Position numbers and translations under genes: made by a program. The notes beneath the pieces are model-generated. The model had not been told where the DNA came from. It searched no databases and saw nothing but the letters and a program-made list of their open reading frames with translations. This document shows positions 45,823-58,093 of a DNA stretch of 64,000 nt, one piece after another (positions within the stretch are counted from its first letter, which is position 1; every line of letters begins with the position of its first letter). This stretch comes from Bradyrhizobium sp. CCBAU 53338 (GTDB taxonomy: Bacteria; Pseudomonadota; Alphaproteobacteria; Rhizobiales; Xanthobacteraceae): NCBI RefSeq assembly GCF_015291665.1, contig NZ_CP030048.1:930001-994000 (forward strand), written 5' to 3'.

Positions 45823-47049
45823 TCAGTGGCTGGTGTCGCTCGAAATGATGTCGCCGAACAATTCCCACGCCTTGCCCTTGAACTGCATCATCTGGAGCTG
45901 CTTGATCGGTGCGAAATCGTCGGGTGTGGTGTTGATCGTGATGCCCGGCAGCAGCGTATCGGGCGCGAAATCCTTCAACGCCGCCGCCTGCTTCATGACA
46001 TTGTCGCGGGTGAGGTTGTCGCCACACATCTGCAGCACCTTCACCATGGTCTGAGCGGCGGCATAGCCGAACACCACGCCGGCATCGAGCTTGTTGCCCT
46101 TCGGATCGTATTGCGCGATGAAATCGTAGAATTTCTTCATGCCGTCATCGGCGTTCCATTGCGGATCGGAGCCGTCCTTGACGTAGCTCGCCGACAAGAT
46201 GCCTTGCGAGATCTCGTAGCCTGCGGGCTCGATCACGCCGCCGACCGAAGTCGAGACGTTGGAGACGATGTGGATCGGGTGCCAATTGATCTCGGCCGCC
46301 TTCTTGATGGCCTGGGCTGCGAATTTCGGCGTGGTGATGCTGATGAAGACGTCGGCGCCGGCGGTCTTCAGCCTGACGACGTGCTCGTCGACGGCAGGCT
46401 CCGAGGTGTCGTAGGGCTCCGCCATCACGATCATCGAGGCCTTGTCGCCGAGCCCGTCCTTCAGCCCCTTGAGGTAGTCCTTGCCGAAATCGTCGTTCTG
46501 GAAGAGCACGCCGATCTTTGCGTCCGGCTTCTCCTTCATGATGTACTTGGCATAGATCTTGGCTTCGCTCGCGTAGCTCGGCTGCCAGCCCATGGTCCAC
46601 GGATATTGCTTCGGATCGTTCCACTTCGAGGCGCCGCTCGCCACGAACAATTGCGGCACCTTCTTCTCGTTCATGTACTTGCGGATGGCGCCGTTGGTGG
46701 AGGTGCCGAGTGAGCCGAAGATCAGGAGCACGTTGTCGCTCTCGACCAGCTTGCGCGCCTGCTCCACCGTCTTCGGCGGCGAATAGGCATCGTCATACGA
46801 GATGAACTTGATCTTGCGGCCGTTGATGCCGCCCTCGGCATTGATCTTGTTGAAATAGGCTTCCTCGGCCTTGCCGATCGCGGCATAGGCGGAGGCAGGG
46901 CCGCTATAGGGCATGATGTTGCCGATCTTGATCTCGGTATCGGAAGCGCCGCTGTCGTAGGTCTTTTGCGCCAGTGCGGGGTTGCTCATCGCAGTGCACA
47001 ACGCGAATGCGACCGAAAGCGTCGCAACCTGAAATCGAACGGCAGCCAT
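45823..47049 (-). CDS. Periplasmic solute-binding protein, Liv type (copy B)
   Basis: 408 residues from the ATG at 47049, preceded by GGAGAG; the frame is open further upstream to 47082. A signal peptide (VATLSVAFALCTAMSNPALA) leads to TEIKIGNIMPYSGPASAY, KFISYDDAYSPPKTVEQ, LFQNDDFGKDYLKGLKDGLG and PYDTSEPAVDEHV. Differences from its neighbours cluster in the region around residues 225-330, where the ligand cleft lies in this fold (for example IEPAGYEISQGILSASYVKD versus MKPAGFE in the others). Different ligand ranges are therefore likely. It is the middle gene of the tandem array. Confidence 0.9.
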   Translation of the reverse strand: MAAVRFQVATLSVAFALCTAMSNPALAQKTYDSGASDTEIKIGNIMPYSGPASAYAAIGKAEEAYFNKINAEGGINGRKIKFISYDDAYSPPKTVEQARKLVESDNVLLIFGSLGTSTNGAIRKYMNEKKVPQLFVASGASKWNDPKQYPWTMGWQPSYASEAKIYAKYIMKEKPDAKIGVLFQNDDFGKDYLKGLKDGLGDKASMIVMAEPYDTSEPAVDEHVVRLKTAGADVFISITTPKFAAQAIKKAAEINWHPIHIVSNVSTSVGGVIEPAGYEISQGILSASYVKDGSDPQWNADDGMKKFYDFIAQYDPKGNKLDAGVVFGYAAAQTMVKVLQMCGDNLTRDNVMKQAAALKDFAPDTLLPGITINTTPDDFAPIKQLQMMQFKGKAWELFGDIISSDTSH

Positions 47050-47110
47050 TGCTCTCCTACCCCAACTGGATCGGCGTCGCATTGAACAAGTTTGATGCTC
47101 GGCGTCAACA

Positions 47111-47140
47111 AAAAGCCCCCGCGATGGCTCGCGGGGGCTT
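47111..47140 (-). terminator. Terminator between binding-protein copies A and B
   Basis: AAGCCCCCGCGA (47113-47124) and TCGCGGGGGCTT (47129-47140) form a perfect 12-bp stem with a TGGC loop. Minus-strand readout ends in TTTTTG. It lies 28 bp after copy A and 62 bp before copy B, so most livGFHM-copy A transcripts should stop here. Confidence 0.85.
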
Positions 47141-47167
47141 CGTCGGCCTGGACTATGGCGACGACGA

Positions 47168-48397
47168 TTATTCCGGGGCTACGTCACCGCTCATGATGTC
47201 GCCGAACTGTTCCCACTTCTCGCCCTTGAAGCGCTGCATCTGCAACTGGCTGATCGGGGCGAAGTCGGTCGGTCCGGTGTTGATCTTGATGCCGGGCAGC
47301 AGGGTGTCCGGCTCGAAATCCTTCAGGCTTGCCGCCTGCTTCATCAAATTGGCGCGGGTGAGATCGTCGCCGCACTGTTCCAGCGCCTTGACCAGCGTCT
47401 GGGCGGCTCCGTAGCCGTAGACGACGCTGGAGTCGGTCTTGTCGACACCGGGCATGTACTTGTCGAGGAACGCGATCCATTTCTTCATGCCGGCATCGTC
47501 GTTCCAGCGCGGATCGCTGCCGTCCTTGGCGTAGGTCGCCGACAGCACGCCCTGTGCGGCCTCGAAGCCCGCCGGCTTCATCACGCTGCCGACCGAGGAC
47601 GACACGTTGGTGATGATCTGGAGCGGCTTCCAGCCGAGCTCGGCCGTCTTCTTGATGGTCTGGGCGCCGAATTTCGGCGTCGTATAGATCAAGAGCACGT
47701 CCGGATTGGCGGCCTTGATCTTGACGATGTGACCGTCGATCGACGGCTCGGAGACTTCGTAGCTCTCCTCCATGATGATCGCGGACGCAGCCTTGGCGCC
47801 GAAACCGTCCTTGGTGCCCTTGAGGTAGTCTTTGCCGAAATCGTCGTTCTGGTAGAGGATCGCGACCTTGGCGTCGGGCTTCTCCTTCATCAGCCACTTC
47901 GCGTAGATCTGCGCTTCGCTCTGGTAGGAGGGCTGCCAGCCCATGGTCCAGGGGAAGTTCTTCGGGTCGTTCCACTTGGTCGCGCCGGTGGCGACGAACA
48001 GCTGCGGGATCTTCTTGGCGTTGAGGTACTTCTGGATCGCGGTGTTCGAGGGCGTGCCGAGCGGGTTGAACACGGCGAGCACCTCGTCGCTCTCCACCAG
48101 CTTGCGGACCTGCTCCACGGCCTTTGGCGGCGAATAGCCGTCGTCATAGGTGACGTAGACGATCTTGCGGCCGTTGATGCCGCCCTTGTCGTTGATCATC
48201 TTGAAATAGGCTTCTTCGGTCTTGCCGATGATGCCGTAAGCCGACGCCGGACCGCTGTACGGCATGATGTTGCCGATCTTGATCTCGGTATCGGACGCGC
48301 CGGTGTCGTATTTCTTCTGGGCGAGGGCAGCGCTGGAGGCGAGTGTCGCGACCGCCGTTGCAAGTGCGGCGGTTCGCAGTGTTCTTCCGAAAGGCAA
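47168..48397 (-). CDS. Periplasmic solute-binding protein, Liv type (copy A)
   Basis: 409 residues from a TTG at 48397. That start was chosen because AAGGAG lies 7 bp upstream and it equalises the length with copies B and C; the frame is open to 48499 but runs into livM. A signal peptide (LRTAALATAVATLASSAALA) precedes TEIKIGNIMPYSGPASAY, VTYDDGYSPPKAVEQVRKLV, LYQNDDFGKDYLKGTKDGFG and SYEVSEPSIDGHI. It follows livM by 40 bp and is probably the main binding subunit of the livGFHM importer. The ligand is inferred, not shown, to be an organic acid of the pim pathway. Confidence 0.9.
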   Translation of the reverse strand: MPFGRTLRTAALATAVATLASSAALAQKKYDTGASDTEIKIGNIMPYSGPASAYGIIGKTEEAYFKMINDKGGINGRKIVYVTYDDGYSPPKAVEQVRKLVESDEVLAVFNPLGTPSNTAIQKYLNAKKIPQLFVATGATKWNDPKNFPWTMGWQPSYQSEAQIYAKWLMKEKPDAKVAILYQNDDFGKDYLKGTKDGFGAKAASAIIMEESYEVSEPSIDGHIVKIKAANPDVLLIYTTPKFGAQTIKKTAELGWKPLQIITNVSSSVGSVMKPAGFEAAQGVLSATYAKDGSDPRWNDDAGMKKWIAFLDKYMPGVDKTDSSVVYGYGAAQTLVKALEQCGDDLTRANLMKQAASLKDFEPDTLLPGIKINTGPTDFAPISQLQMQRFKGEKWEQFGDIMSGDVAPE

Positions 48398-48437
48398 TTG
48401 GGTCTCCTTGGTTAAAGCGACAGTCTTGACGATGAGG

Positions 48438-49463
48438 TCAGTTTTTCCTGAGCCTGCCTGCGAGTTGCTGGCCCAGGATCGCGAGTTGCCTCGCGCCATG
48501 CGGCACGAGGTAGATGACGAGGAACAGGAGCACGCCGAACACGGCGCCGGAGAGGCCCTTGGAGATGCCTTCCGCGATGTTCGGCACGAAGATGATGAAG
48601 GCCGCGCCCACGATCGAGCCTGGCAGCCAGCCGACGCCGCCGACGACCATGCCGAGGAACAGCTGGATCGCGAGCGTGATGGTGAAGCTGTCGGGCGCGA
48701 CGAACTGCACCGCGATGGCGCTCAAGCCGCCTGCGACGCCGGTAATGGCGGCGGAGACGCCGAAGGCGAGCGTCTTGTACAGCGCGACGTTGACGCCCAT
48801 GGCGGAGGCCGCGATCTCGTTGTCGCGGATCGCCATGAAGGCGCGGCCCGAGCGGGAGCGCAGCAGGTTCACCGAGGCGACGTAGATCGCGAGCACGACG
48901 ACGAGCGTGAAGTAGTACAGCCACATGTCCTGCGACATCTTCAGGCCGAACGGCGCGTCGGGCTTGGTGACGACGAGGCCCTGCACGCCGCCGGTCCACG
49001 GCTCGAGGAAGTTCAGCTTGAGAAGCTGCGGCATCGCGGTGGCCAGTGCGAAGGTCGCCAGCGCAAGGTACACGCCGGAGAGCCGCAGCGCCGGCTGGCC
49101 GAACAGGAAGCCCACACCGAAGCAAAGCACGCCCGCGACCGGCAGGCAGAGGAAGTAGGGGATGTTGAACTGCTCCATCATCACCGCGGTGATGTAGGCG
49201 CCGATGCCGTAGAACGCGCTCTGGCCGAGCGAGAACTGGCCGGAGCCGCCGGTCAGGATGTTCAGGGCCAGCACGGCGAGACCCAGATAGAGGAGCTGGG
49301 TCAGCTGGAAGATCACGAAGTTCTTCGCGAACAAGGGAACGGCGATGAGAAGCAACAGCACCACCACCGAGGTGCCTGTGCCCAGCGTCATGGCCCGCTT
49401 CGGAACGGCTTCGACCGCCTCGTGGCCTTCGGCGACGACTTCTTCTGCTGCGCTCATGATCAA
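48438..49463 (-). CDS. livM: ABC transporter permease, LivM type
   Basis: 341 residues from the ATG at 49463, which overlaps the livH stop (ATGA); the Met at codon 3 is an alternative. An unusually acidic cytoplasmic N-terminus (SAAEEVVAEGHEAVEAVPKRA) precedes 9-10 membrane helices. LivM blocks are LNILTGGSGQFSLGQSAFYGIGAYITAV, GRAFMAIRDNEIAASAMGVNVALYKTLAFGVSAAITGVAGGL and FLGMVVGGVGWLPGSIVGAAFIIFVPN. It forms the membrane channel with LivH. It is the fourth gene of livG-livF-livH-livM and is followed by the binding-protein array. Confidence 0.92.
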   Translation of the reverse strand: MIMSAAEEVVAEGHEAVEAVPKRAMTLGTGTSVVVLLLLIAVPLFAKNFVIFQLTQLLYLGLAVLALNILTGGSGQFSLGQSAFYGIGAYITAVMMEQFNIPYFLCLPVAGVLCFGVGFLFGQPALRLSGVYLALATFALATAMPQLLKLNFLEPWTGGVQGLVVTKPDAPFGLKMSQDMWLYYFTLVVVLAIYVASVNLLRSRSGRAFMAIRDNEIAASAMGVNVALYKTLAFGVSAAITGVAGGLSAIAVQFVAPDSFTITLAIQLFLGMVVGGVGWLPGSIVGAAFIIFVPNIAEGISKGLSGAVFGVLLFLVIYLVPHGARQLAILGQQLAGRLRKN

Positions 49464-50338
49464 ACTCGCTTGACGATGTGCCGGCCGAACAGACCAGCGG
49501 GTTTGACGACCAGGACGGAGATGATCAGCGCGAGCGCGATCGGAAGTTTCAGCTCGTTGCCGACGCCGGGGATGTAGGTGCCGGCGAGGTTCTCGAAGAT
49601 GCCGACCAGGAAGCCGCCGACCACGGCGCCGAACGGGCTGGTCAATCCGCCGAGCACGGCCGCGGCGAAGCCGTAGAGCAATACGCCGCCCATCATGTTG
49701 GGCTCGAGGAACACGACCGGAGCGATCAGCATGCCGGCAATGGCGCCGATCGCGGAGGCCATGCCCCAGCCGAGCGCGATCATCCAGCTCGTATTGATGC
49801 CGACGAGACGGGCCGATTCAGGCAGCGAGGCGGCGGCCCGCATCGCAAGTCCGATCCGCGTGTACTGGAAGAAGAAGAACAGGCCGATCAAGAGCAGCAC
49901 GGTGACGCCGATCATGCCCGCCTGGTGGGTCGAGATGAGCTGGCTGCCGAGGAACGGCGAGGATCCGAACGGGGTCGGATATTGCTTGATGGTGAAGTCC
50001 CAGATCAGGCCGGCCGAAGAGTTGATGATCGAAAACAGGGCAATGAAGCCTGCGACATTGGTCAGGATCGGTGCCTTGGCGAGCGGCTTGAACAGGACGC
50101 GCTCGATCACGATGCCGCCGACGAAGGCGAACGCCAGCGTGATCACGAATGCGCCCCAATAGGGCACGCCCCACTGCATCAATTGCCAGGACACGAAGGT
50201 CGAGAACATCGCCATCTCGCCCTGCGCGAAGTTGAGATGGTCGATTGCCTGGTAGATCATGACGACGGCGAGCGCCATGCAGGCGTAGATGGCACCGGTG
50301 GCAATGCCGGCCAGCACCTGGTTGGTAAAAAGGTCCAT
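49460..50338 (-). CDS. livH: ABC transporter permease, LivH type
   Basis: 292 residues with GAGGAG upstream of the ATG. It has about eight membrane helices. Family blocks are LAGIATGAIYACMALAVVMIYQAIDHLNFAQGEMAMFSTFVSW and IALGWGMASAIGAIAGMLIAPVVFLEPNMMGGVLLYGFAAAVLGGLTSPFGAVVGGFLVGIFENLAGTYI. It starts 12 bp after the livF stop and overlaps livM by 4 bp. It forms the channel of the importer next to the pim genes. Confidence 0.92.
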   Translation of the reverse strand: MDLFTNQVLAGIATGAIYACMALAVVMIYQAIDHLNFAQGEMAMFSTFVSWQLMQWGVPYWGAFVITLAFAFVGGIVIERVLFKPLAKAPILTNVAGFIALFSIINSSAGLIWDFTIKQYPTPFGSSPFLGSQLISTHQAGMIGVTVLLLIGLFFFFQYTRIGLAMRAAASLPESARLVGINTSWMIALGWGMASAIGAIAGMLIAPVVFLEPNMMGGVLLYGFAAAVLGGLTSPFGAVVGGFLVGIFENLAGTYIPGVGNELKLPIALALIISVLVVKPAGLFGRHIVKRV

Positions 50339-50350
50339 CGTGCCGGCTCC

Positions 50351-51060
50351 TCAGTAACCCAGATAGGATTTGCGGATGTCTTCGTTGTTCGCGATGTCCT
50401 TGGCGTTGCCGGACATCACGATACGGCCGGTCTCGATCACATAGGCCTGGTCGGCGAGCTCGAGCGCGAGCTGGGCGTTCTGCTCGACCACCAGGATCGA
50501 GACCTTGTCCTCGCGGTTGATCTTGCCGAGGATGCCGAACAGGTCGCGCACCACCAGCGGCGCGAGGCCGAAGGACGGCTCGTCGAGCAGCATCAGGCGC
50601 GGCCGCAGCATCAGCGCGCGCGCGACCGCGAGCATCTGCTGCTCGCCGCCGGAGAGCGTCCCGGCCTGCTGGGTGTGCCGCTGCTTCAGAACCGGGAAAT
50701 GCGCATACATGCGCTCGATGTCGGAGACGATGCCCGCATTGTCCTTGCGGGTGATGGCCCCGAGCTGCAGGTTTTCCTCCACCGTCATGGTGGTGAAGGT
50801 GCCGCGGCCCTGCGGCACGTGGGCGATGCCGAAGCGCACGATGCTCTCGGTCGACCGGTTGTTCAGCGGCTTGCCGTCGAACTCGATGCCGCCGGTGGAG
50901 CGTACCATGTTGCAGATCGCCCGCAGCGTCGTGGTCTTGCCGGCGCCGTTGGCCCCGAGCAGCGTCGTCAGCGAACCCTCGCTGAGCGAGAAGGAGAGGC
51001 CGTGGAGCGCCTGGACCTGGCCGTAATAGGCGCGCAGGTCCTTGACGTTGAGCAGCGTCG

Positions 51061-51064
<4 letters not shown>
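50351..51064 (-). CDS. livF: ABC transporter ATPase, LivF type
   Basis: 237 residues; the ATG at 51064 overlaps the livG stop (ATGA). Motifs are GANGAGKTTTLRAICN (Walker A), LSGGEQQMLAVARALML (signature), RLMLLDEPSFGLAP (Walker B) and ILVVEQNAQLALELADQAYVIETGRIV. With LivG it energises uptake through LivHM. The end KDIANNEDIRKSYLGY is the standard LivF terminus. It is clearly distinct in sequence from the livF at 38599-39330. Confidence 0.93.
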
Positions 51065-51858
<794 letters not shown>

Positions 51859-51924
51859 CTCGTCTCGCCCACACGGTTCAGTGGGCGAAGGGGCGATGCA
51901 AACCGCTCCCCGTTATGACAATGG

Positions 51925-52791
51925 CTATCTGATCCCCTCGGCCAGGCGCGCAACTTTTCCTCCTGATTTCAGCTTTTTGCTGTCGTCTTTTTTGGATGGC
52001 GGCATCAGACCCCCAAGTGCCGCTTCGATGTTCCTTACCATCGACAGCAGACGCGGTCCAATGTCGTTGATCAAACGCTCTTCCGTGAAGCGGAATGCGG
52101 GTGCGCCACAATTGAACGCATAAGGTCCGGTTCCGTCGTTGAGCTTGAGTGCGACGCCGGCGGCGCCGATGTCGTCGTGCCAGTCGCCGACCGAGATCGC
52201 AAAGCCGTGCTTGGCGACGGTCTCGCCGGAGCGCTCCAGGCCGTCGCGCATCTTCGGCCAGCGGCTGCCGTAATGTTCGCGCAGGACGCGCGACAGTTCA
52301 GCGCGGTCCTCCTCGCCGAGCGCCCAGAAATAGGCGCGACCCATCGCGCTGGTTGCAATCGGCACGCGAGAGCCGACGTCAAGTTGAACGCCGACGGTCT
52401 CGCTGCCGCGGCTCTGTCCGAAATAGATCATGCTGTGACGATCGCGGCCGCCGATCGCGACGGCACCTCCCGTCGCGCGCATCATTTCCTCGCGGAACGG
52501 TTCGGACAAATGCCGAACACCGAGATTGGCGAGTGCCGCGTAACCCAGCGCCATCGCGGCGGGCGCGAGCTGATATTTCTCGAAACGGGGAACCGGTGTC
52601 AGGTAGCCGAGCTTCGTCAGCGTATAGGTCAGCCGCGAAACGGTCGGCTTCGGCAGATTGGTGCGGGAGGCAATCTCCTGATTGCCGAGAAGTCCGTCGC
52701 TCGGTTGGAAAGCTCGCAATACATCAAGCCCGCGGGAAAGCGCGACGACGAAATTCCGATCGGTCGCAGTCTTCTTTCCTGTACGCTTCAT
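51925..52791 (-). CDS. IclR-family transcriptional regulator
   Basis: 288 residues from the ATG at 52791; the longer open frame upstream overlaps pimF and is not real. An N-terminal winged helix-turn-helix (VVALSRGLDVLRAFQPSDGLLGNQEIASRTNLPKPTVSRLTYTLTKLGYL) is joined to the IclR effector domain (residues ~95-262: GGRDRHSMIYFGQSRGSETVGVQLDVGSRVPIATSAMGRAYFWAL). A Lys-rich tail follows. IclR proteins often control organic-acid catabolism. It sits between livGFHM (same strand) and the divergent pimF operon, with a perfect palindrome in the shared promoter region. Confidence 0.93.
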   Translation of the reverse strand: MKRTGKKTATDRNFVVALSRGLDVLRAFQPSDGLLGNQEIASRTNLPKPTVSRLTYTLTKLGYLTPVPRFEKYQLAPAAMALGYAALANLGVRHLSEPFREEMMRATGGAVAIGGRDRHSMIYFGQSRGSETVGVQLDVGSRVPIATSAMGRAYFWALGEEDRAELSRVLREHYGSRWPKMRDGLERSGETVAKHGFAISVGDWHDDIGAAGVALKLNDGTGPYAFNCGAPAFRFTEERLINDIGPRLLSMVRNIEAALGGLMPPSKKDDSKKLKSGGKVARLAEGIR

Positions 52792-52818
52792 CCCTGATCT
52801 GCTTCTTGCGCGGAGTCG

Positions 52819-52877
52819 TTGACAAGCCACGTGCTTCAAAATAACCCTGCCGTCAAGATGCGGAATTAAATTCCGCA
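52819..52877. promoter_or_regulatory. Divergent iclR/pimF control region with 19-bp palindrome
   Basis: TGCGGAATTAAATTCCGCA at 52859-52877 is a perfect palindrome (9-bp arms, one central base), as expected for an IclR-family operator. On the plus strand TTGACA (52819-52824) with a weak -10 TAACCC (52842-52847) at 17 bp spacing would place the pimF transcript start at or just before the palindrome, consistent with repression. pimF then has AAGGAGGG before its GTG. The promoter assignment is inference; the palindrome is directly visible. Confidence 0.7.
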
Positions 52878-52920
52878 CCGCGAAATCGAACAAAAGTAAG
52901 CCCCACCAAGGAGGGAAACC

Positions 52921-55017
<2,097 letters not shown>

Positions 55018-55069
55018 TCGGATCGGTGGCTGCTGCGATGTCGCGCTCCGGGCAACGCCTCTCTCCGTT

Positions 55070-55172
55070 CCCTCCCCCCTTGTGGGGGAGGGGCATGGCG
55101 GGGGGTAGCCCCGGGCGAGAGCAGAGCTTGTGGCTACCCTTCGCCCCAACCCTCTCCCACAAGGGGGGAGGG
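55070..55172. repeat. Palindromic repeat between pimF and pimA
   Basis: CCCTCCCCCCTTGTGGGGGA at 55070 onward and its near-reverse copy ending GGGGGGAGGG at 55172 form the ends of a ~100-bp imperfect inverted repeat. An inner TAGCC/GGCTA pair is also visible. It is a dispersed Bradyrhizobium-type element inserted inside the operon, 45 bp before pimA. Confidence 0.75.
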
Positions 55173-55216
55173 AGCCTATCCGTCCGTGCCTGCCTTACGT
55201 GCAAAGTAACGAAGCA

Positions 55217-56893
55217 ATGACCCATCCCGGCGAACAGTTTTACCCCGAGGGCGTGCATTGGGACGACACCATCGTCCAGGGCACGCTGCCTGACCTGCTC
55301 GCGACCGCTGCCGCAAATTACGGCCCGCGCACCGCGCTCGAATTTCGCGATCGTCCGATCACCTATACCGAGCTTGCCGCCATGGCCGAACGCGCGGCCG
55401 CTGCGTTCCTGCGCGCCGGCTGCGGCAAGAACACCTCCGTCGCGCTGTTCCTCGGCAACACGCCGGACCATCCCGTCAATTTCTTCGGCGCGCTGAAGGC
55501 AGGCGCCCGCGTCGCGCATCTGTCGCCACTCGACGGCGAGATCGCGCTGACGCACAAGGTCTCCGACTCCGGCTCGCGCGTGCTGGTCACCTCGAACCTG
55601 CAGGCCTTGCTGCCGACCGCGCTGAAATTCCTGGAGAAGGGGCTGATCGACCGCCTCGTCGTCTGCGAGGACGACGACTGGGGCAAGGTCGGCACGCCGC
55701 AGGCGGCGATTCCAAGTGATCCCCGCATCGTCACCTTCAAGGCCTTCGTCGAGGGCGCGCCGTTGCCGGCGCAATGGCCCGCGGTTGCAGTCGATGACGT
55801 CGCGCTGCTCCAATATACCGGCGGCACCACCGGCCTGCCCAAGGGCGCCATGCTCACGCACGGCAATCTCTCCTCTGCCGTGTCGATCTACGACGTCTGG
55901 GGCAAGCCGGCACGTGCGGCGCGCGGCGACGTCGTCGAGCGCGTGATCTGCGTGCTGCCGCTGTTCCACATCTATGCGCTGACCGTCGTGCTGCTGTCAT
56001 CGCTCCGCCGCGGCAATCTGATCTCGATCCATCAGCGTTTCGACGTCGAGGCGGTGATGCGGGACATCGAGGTCAAGCGCGCGACCTATTTCCCCGGCGT
56101 GCCGACGATGTGGATCGCGATCGCAGCCCTCCCCAATCTCGACAAGCGCGACTTCTCCTCGCTCAACGCGATCGGCTCCGGCGGCGCGCCGCTGCCGGTC
56201 GAGGTCGCGAGCTTCTTCGAGCGCAAGGTCGGCAAGAAGCTGAAGAGCGGCTGGGGCATGACCGAGACCTGCTCGCCCGGCACCGGCCATCCGCCTACCG
56301 GTCCCGAAAAGCCGGGCTCGATCGGCTTGATGCTGCCCGGCATCGAGCTCGACGTCGTCTCGCTGGACGATCCCACGAAGGTGCTGCCGCCGGGCGAAGT
56401 CGGCGAAATCCGCATCAAGGGCCCGAACGTCACCAAGGGCTACTGGAACAAGCCGGCGGGATCCGCAGAGGCCTTCATCGACGGCCGCTTCCTCACCGGC
56501 GACATCGGCTATGTCGACAGCGACGGCTATTTCTTCCTGGTCGACCGCAAGAAGGACATGATCATTTCCGGCGGCTTCAACGTCTATCCGCAGATGATCG
56601 AGCAGGCGATCTACACCGTTCCGGGCGTGCACGAGGTGATCGTGCTCGGCATTCCCGACCAGTATCGGGGCGAGGCCGCAAAGGCCTTCATCAAGCTGAA
56701 GCCGGACGCAAAGCCGTTCTCGCTCGACGAGCTGCGCGCGCAGCTCACGGGCAAGGTCGGCAAGCACGAATTGCCGGCGGCGGTCGAGTTCGTCGACGAT
56801 CTGCCGCGCACGCCGGTCGGAAAGCTGTCGCGCCACGAATTGCGCCAGCAGCAGAAGCCATCACATCTAACGCAACCAGGAGGTCGCTCTTGA
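55217..56893 (+). CDS. pimA: Dicarboxylate/fatty acid-CoA ligase (PimA type)
   Basis: 558 residues from the ATG at 55217; earlier in-frame starts lie inside the repeat. ANL-superfamily ligase: [18 protein letters not shown] begins at residue 200. [57 protein letters not shown] and the terminal [13 protein letters not shown] with its lysine follow. In R. palustris, PimA activates pimelate and other dicarboxylates and fatty acids; the same role is inferred from the gene order. Its stop overlaps the thiolase start (TTGA). It is the entry enzyme of the pathway. Confidence 0.88.
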   Translation: MTHPGEQFYPEGVHWDDTIVQGTLPDLLATAAANYGPRTALEFRDRPITYTELAAMAERAAAAFLRAGCGKNTSVALFLGNTPDHPVNFFGALKAGARVAHLSPLDGEIALTHKVSDSGSRVLVTSNLQALLPTALKFLEKGLIDRLVVCEDDDWGKVGTPQAAIPSDPRIVTFKAFVEGAPLPAQWPAVAVDDVALLQYTGGTTGLPKGAMLTHGNLSSAVSIYDVWGKPARAARGDVVERVICVLPLFHIYALTVVLLSSLRRGNLISIHQRFDVEAVMRDIEVKRATYFPGVPTMWIAIAALPNLDKRDFSSLNAIGSGGAPLPVEVASFFERKVGKKLKSGWGMTETCSPGTGHPPTGPEKPGSIGLMLPGIELDVVSLDDPTKVLPPGEVGEIRIKGPNVTKGYWNKPAGSAEAFIDGRFLTGDIGYVDSDGYFFLVDRKKDMIISGGFNVYPQMIEQAIYTVPGVHEVIVLGIPDQYRGEAAKAFIKLKPDAKPFSLDELRAQLTGKVGKHELPAAVEFVDDLPRTPVGKLSRHELRQQQKPSHLTQPGGRS

Positions 56894-58077
56894 CCGACGC
56901 CGTCATCGTTTCCACCGCCCGCACGCCGATCGGCAAGGCCTACCGCGGCATGCTCAACGCCACCGAGGGCGCCACGCTGCTCGGTCACGCCATCGGCGAA
57001 GCTGTCGCGCGCGCCAAGGTCGATCCGAAGGAGATCGAGGACGTCGTGATGGGCGCGGCCCTCCAGCAGGGCGCAACCGGCGGCAACATCGCGCGCAAGG
57101 CGCTGCTCCGCGCGGGTCTGCCTGTCACCGTCGCCGGCACCACGATCGACCGTCAGTGCGCCTCGGGCCTCCAGGCCATCGCGCTGGCGGCACGCTCGGT
57201 GATCTTCGACGGTGTCGAGGTCGCGGTGGGTGGCGGCGGCGAGTCGATCAGCCTCGTGCAGAACGACAAGATGAACGGCTTCCACGCCCAGGATCCGGCG
57301 CTGCTCAAGATCAAGGGCGAGGTCTACATGCCCATGATCGACACCGCGGAAATCGTCGCCAAGCGCTACGGAATCTCGCGCGAGAAGCAGGACGAGTATT
57401 CTCTCGAGAGCCAGCGCCGCACCGCAGCCGCGCAACAGGGCGGCAAGTTCAAGGACGAGCTTGCGCCGATCACGACGCAGATGGCCGTGACCGACAAGGC
57501 GACCGGCACGGTCTCGATGAAGGAAGTCACGCTGTCGCAGGACGAGGGCCCGCGCCCCGAAACCACGGCTGAAGGCCTTGCCGGCCTCAAGCCCGTGCGC
57601 GGCGAAGGGTTCTCCATCACCGCCGGCAATGCGAGCCAGCTTTCGGACGGCGCCAGCGCCTCGGTGATCATGAGCGACAAGGAAGCCGCCAGGCGCGGCC
57701 TGAGCCCGCTCGGCATCTTCCGCGGCTTCGTCTCCGCCGGCTGCGAGCCGGACGAGATGGGCATCGGCCCGGTGTTCGCCGTGCCGCGCCTGCTCAAGCG
57801 TCATGGCCTCAAGGTCGACGACATCGGCCTCTGGGAATTGAACGAAGCCTTCGCGGTGCAGGTGCTGTATTGCCGCGACAAGCTCGGCATCGACCCCGAG
57901 AAGATCAACGTCGACGGCGGTGCGATCTCGGTCGGCCATCCCTACGGCATGTCGGGCGCGCGCCTGACCGGCCATGCCCTGATCGAAGGCCGCCGCCGCA
58001 AGGCCAAGTACGCGGTCGTCACCATGTGCGTCGGCGGCGGCATGGGCGCCGCCGGTCTGTTCGAAGTTTTGCAGTAA
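56890..58077 (+). CDS. pimB: Acetyl-CoA acyltransferase (thiolase)
   Basis: 395 residues from a TTG at 56890 that overlaps the pimA stop and is preceded by AGGAGG; the protein then begins [19 protein letters not shown] as thiolases do. Catalytic residues are Cys90 (DRQCASGLQ), His350 ([16 protein letters not shown]) and Cys380 ([13 protein letters not shown]). It cleaves 3-ketoacyl-CoA to acetyl-CoA and a shortened acyl-CoA, closing each beta-oxidation round. Gene order equals pimB of R. palustris. The upstream open frame through pimA is an artefact. Confidence 0.92.
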   Translation: MTDAVIVSTARTPIGKAYRGMLNATEGATLLGHAIGEAVARAKVDPKEIEDVVMGAALQQGATGGNIARKALLRAGLPVTVAGTTIDRQCASGLQAIALAARSVIFDGVEVAVGGGGESISLVQNDKMNGFHAQDPALLKIKGEVYMPMIDTAEIVAKRYGISREKQDEYSLESQRRTAAAQQGGKFKDELAPITTQMAVTDKATGTVSMKEVTLSQDEGPRPETTAEGLAGLKPVRGEGFSITAGNASQLSDGASASVIMSDKEAARRGLSPLGIFRGFVSAGCEPDEMGIGPVFAVPRLLKRHGLKVDDIGLWELNEAFAVQVLYCRDKLGIDPEKINVDGGAISVGHPYGMSGARLTGHALIEGRRRKAKYAVVTMCVGGGMGAAGLFEVLQ

Positions 58078-58093
58078 TTCACAGGAGGATCCG

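Noticed and set aside
55130..55216. N-terminal extension of pimA
   Set aside because: The 29 extra codons are encoded by the palindromic repeat and are not ligase-like; the ATG at 55217 gives the normal start.
56110..56889. Long upstream extension of the thiolase frame
   Set aside because: It lies within pimA in another frame. The thiolase signature begins right after the TTG at 56890, which has a perfect ribosome-binding site.
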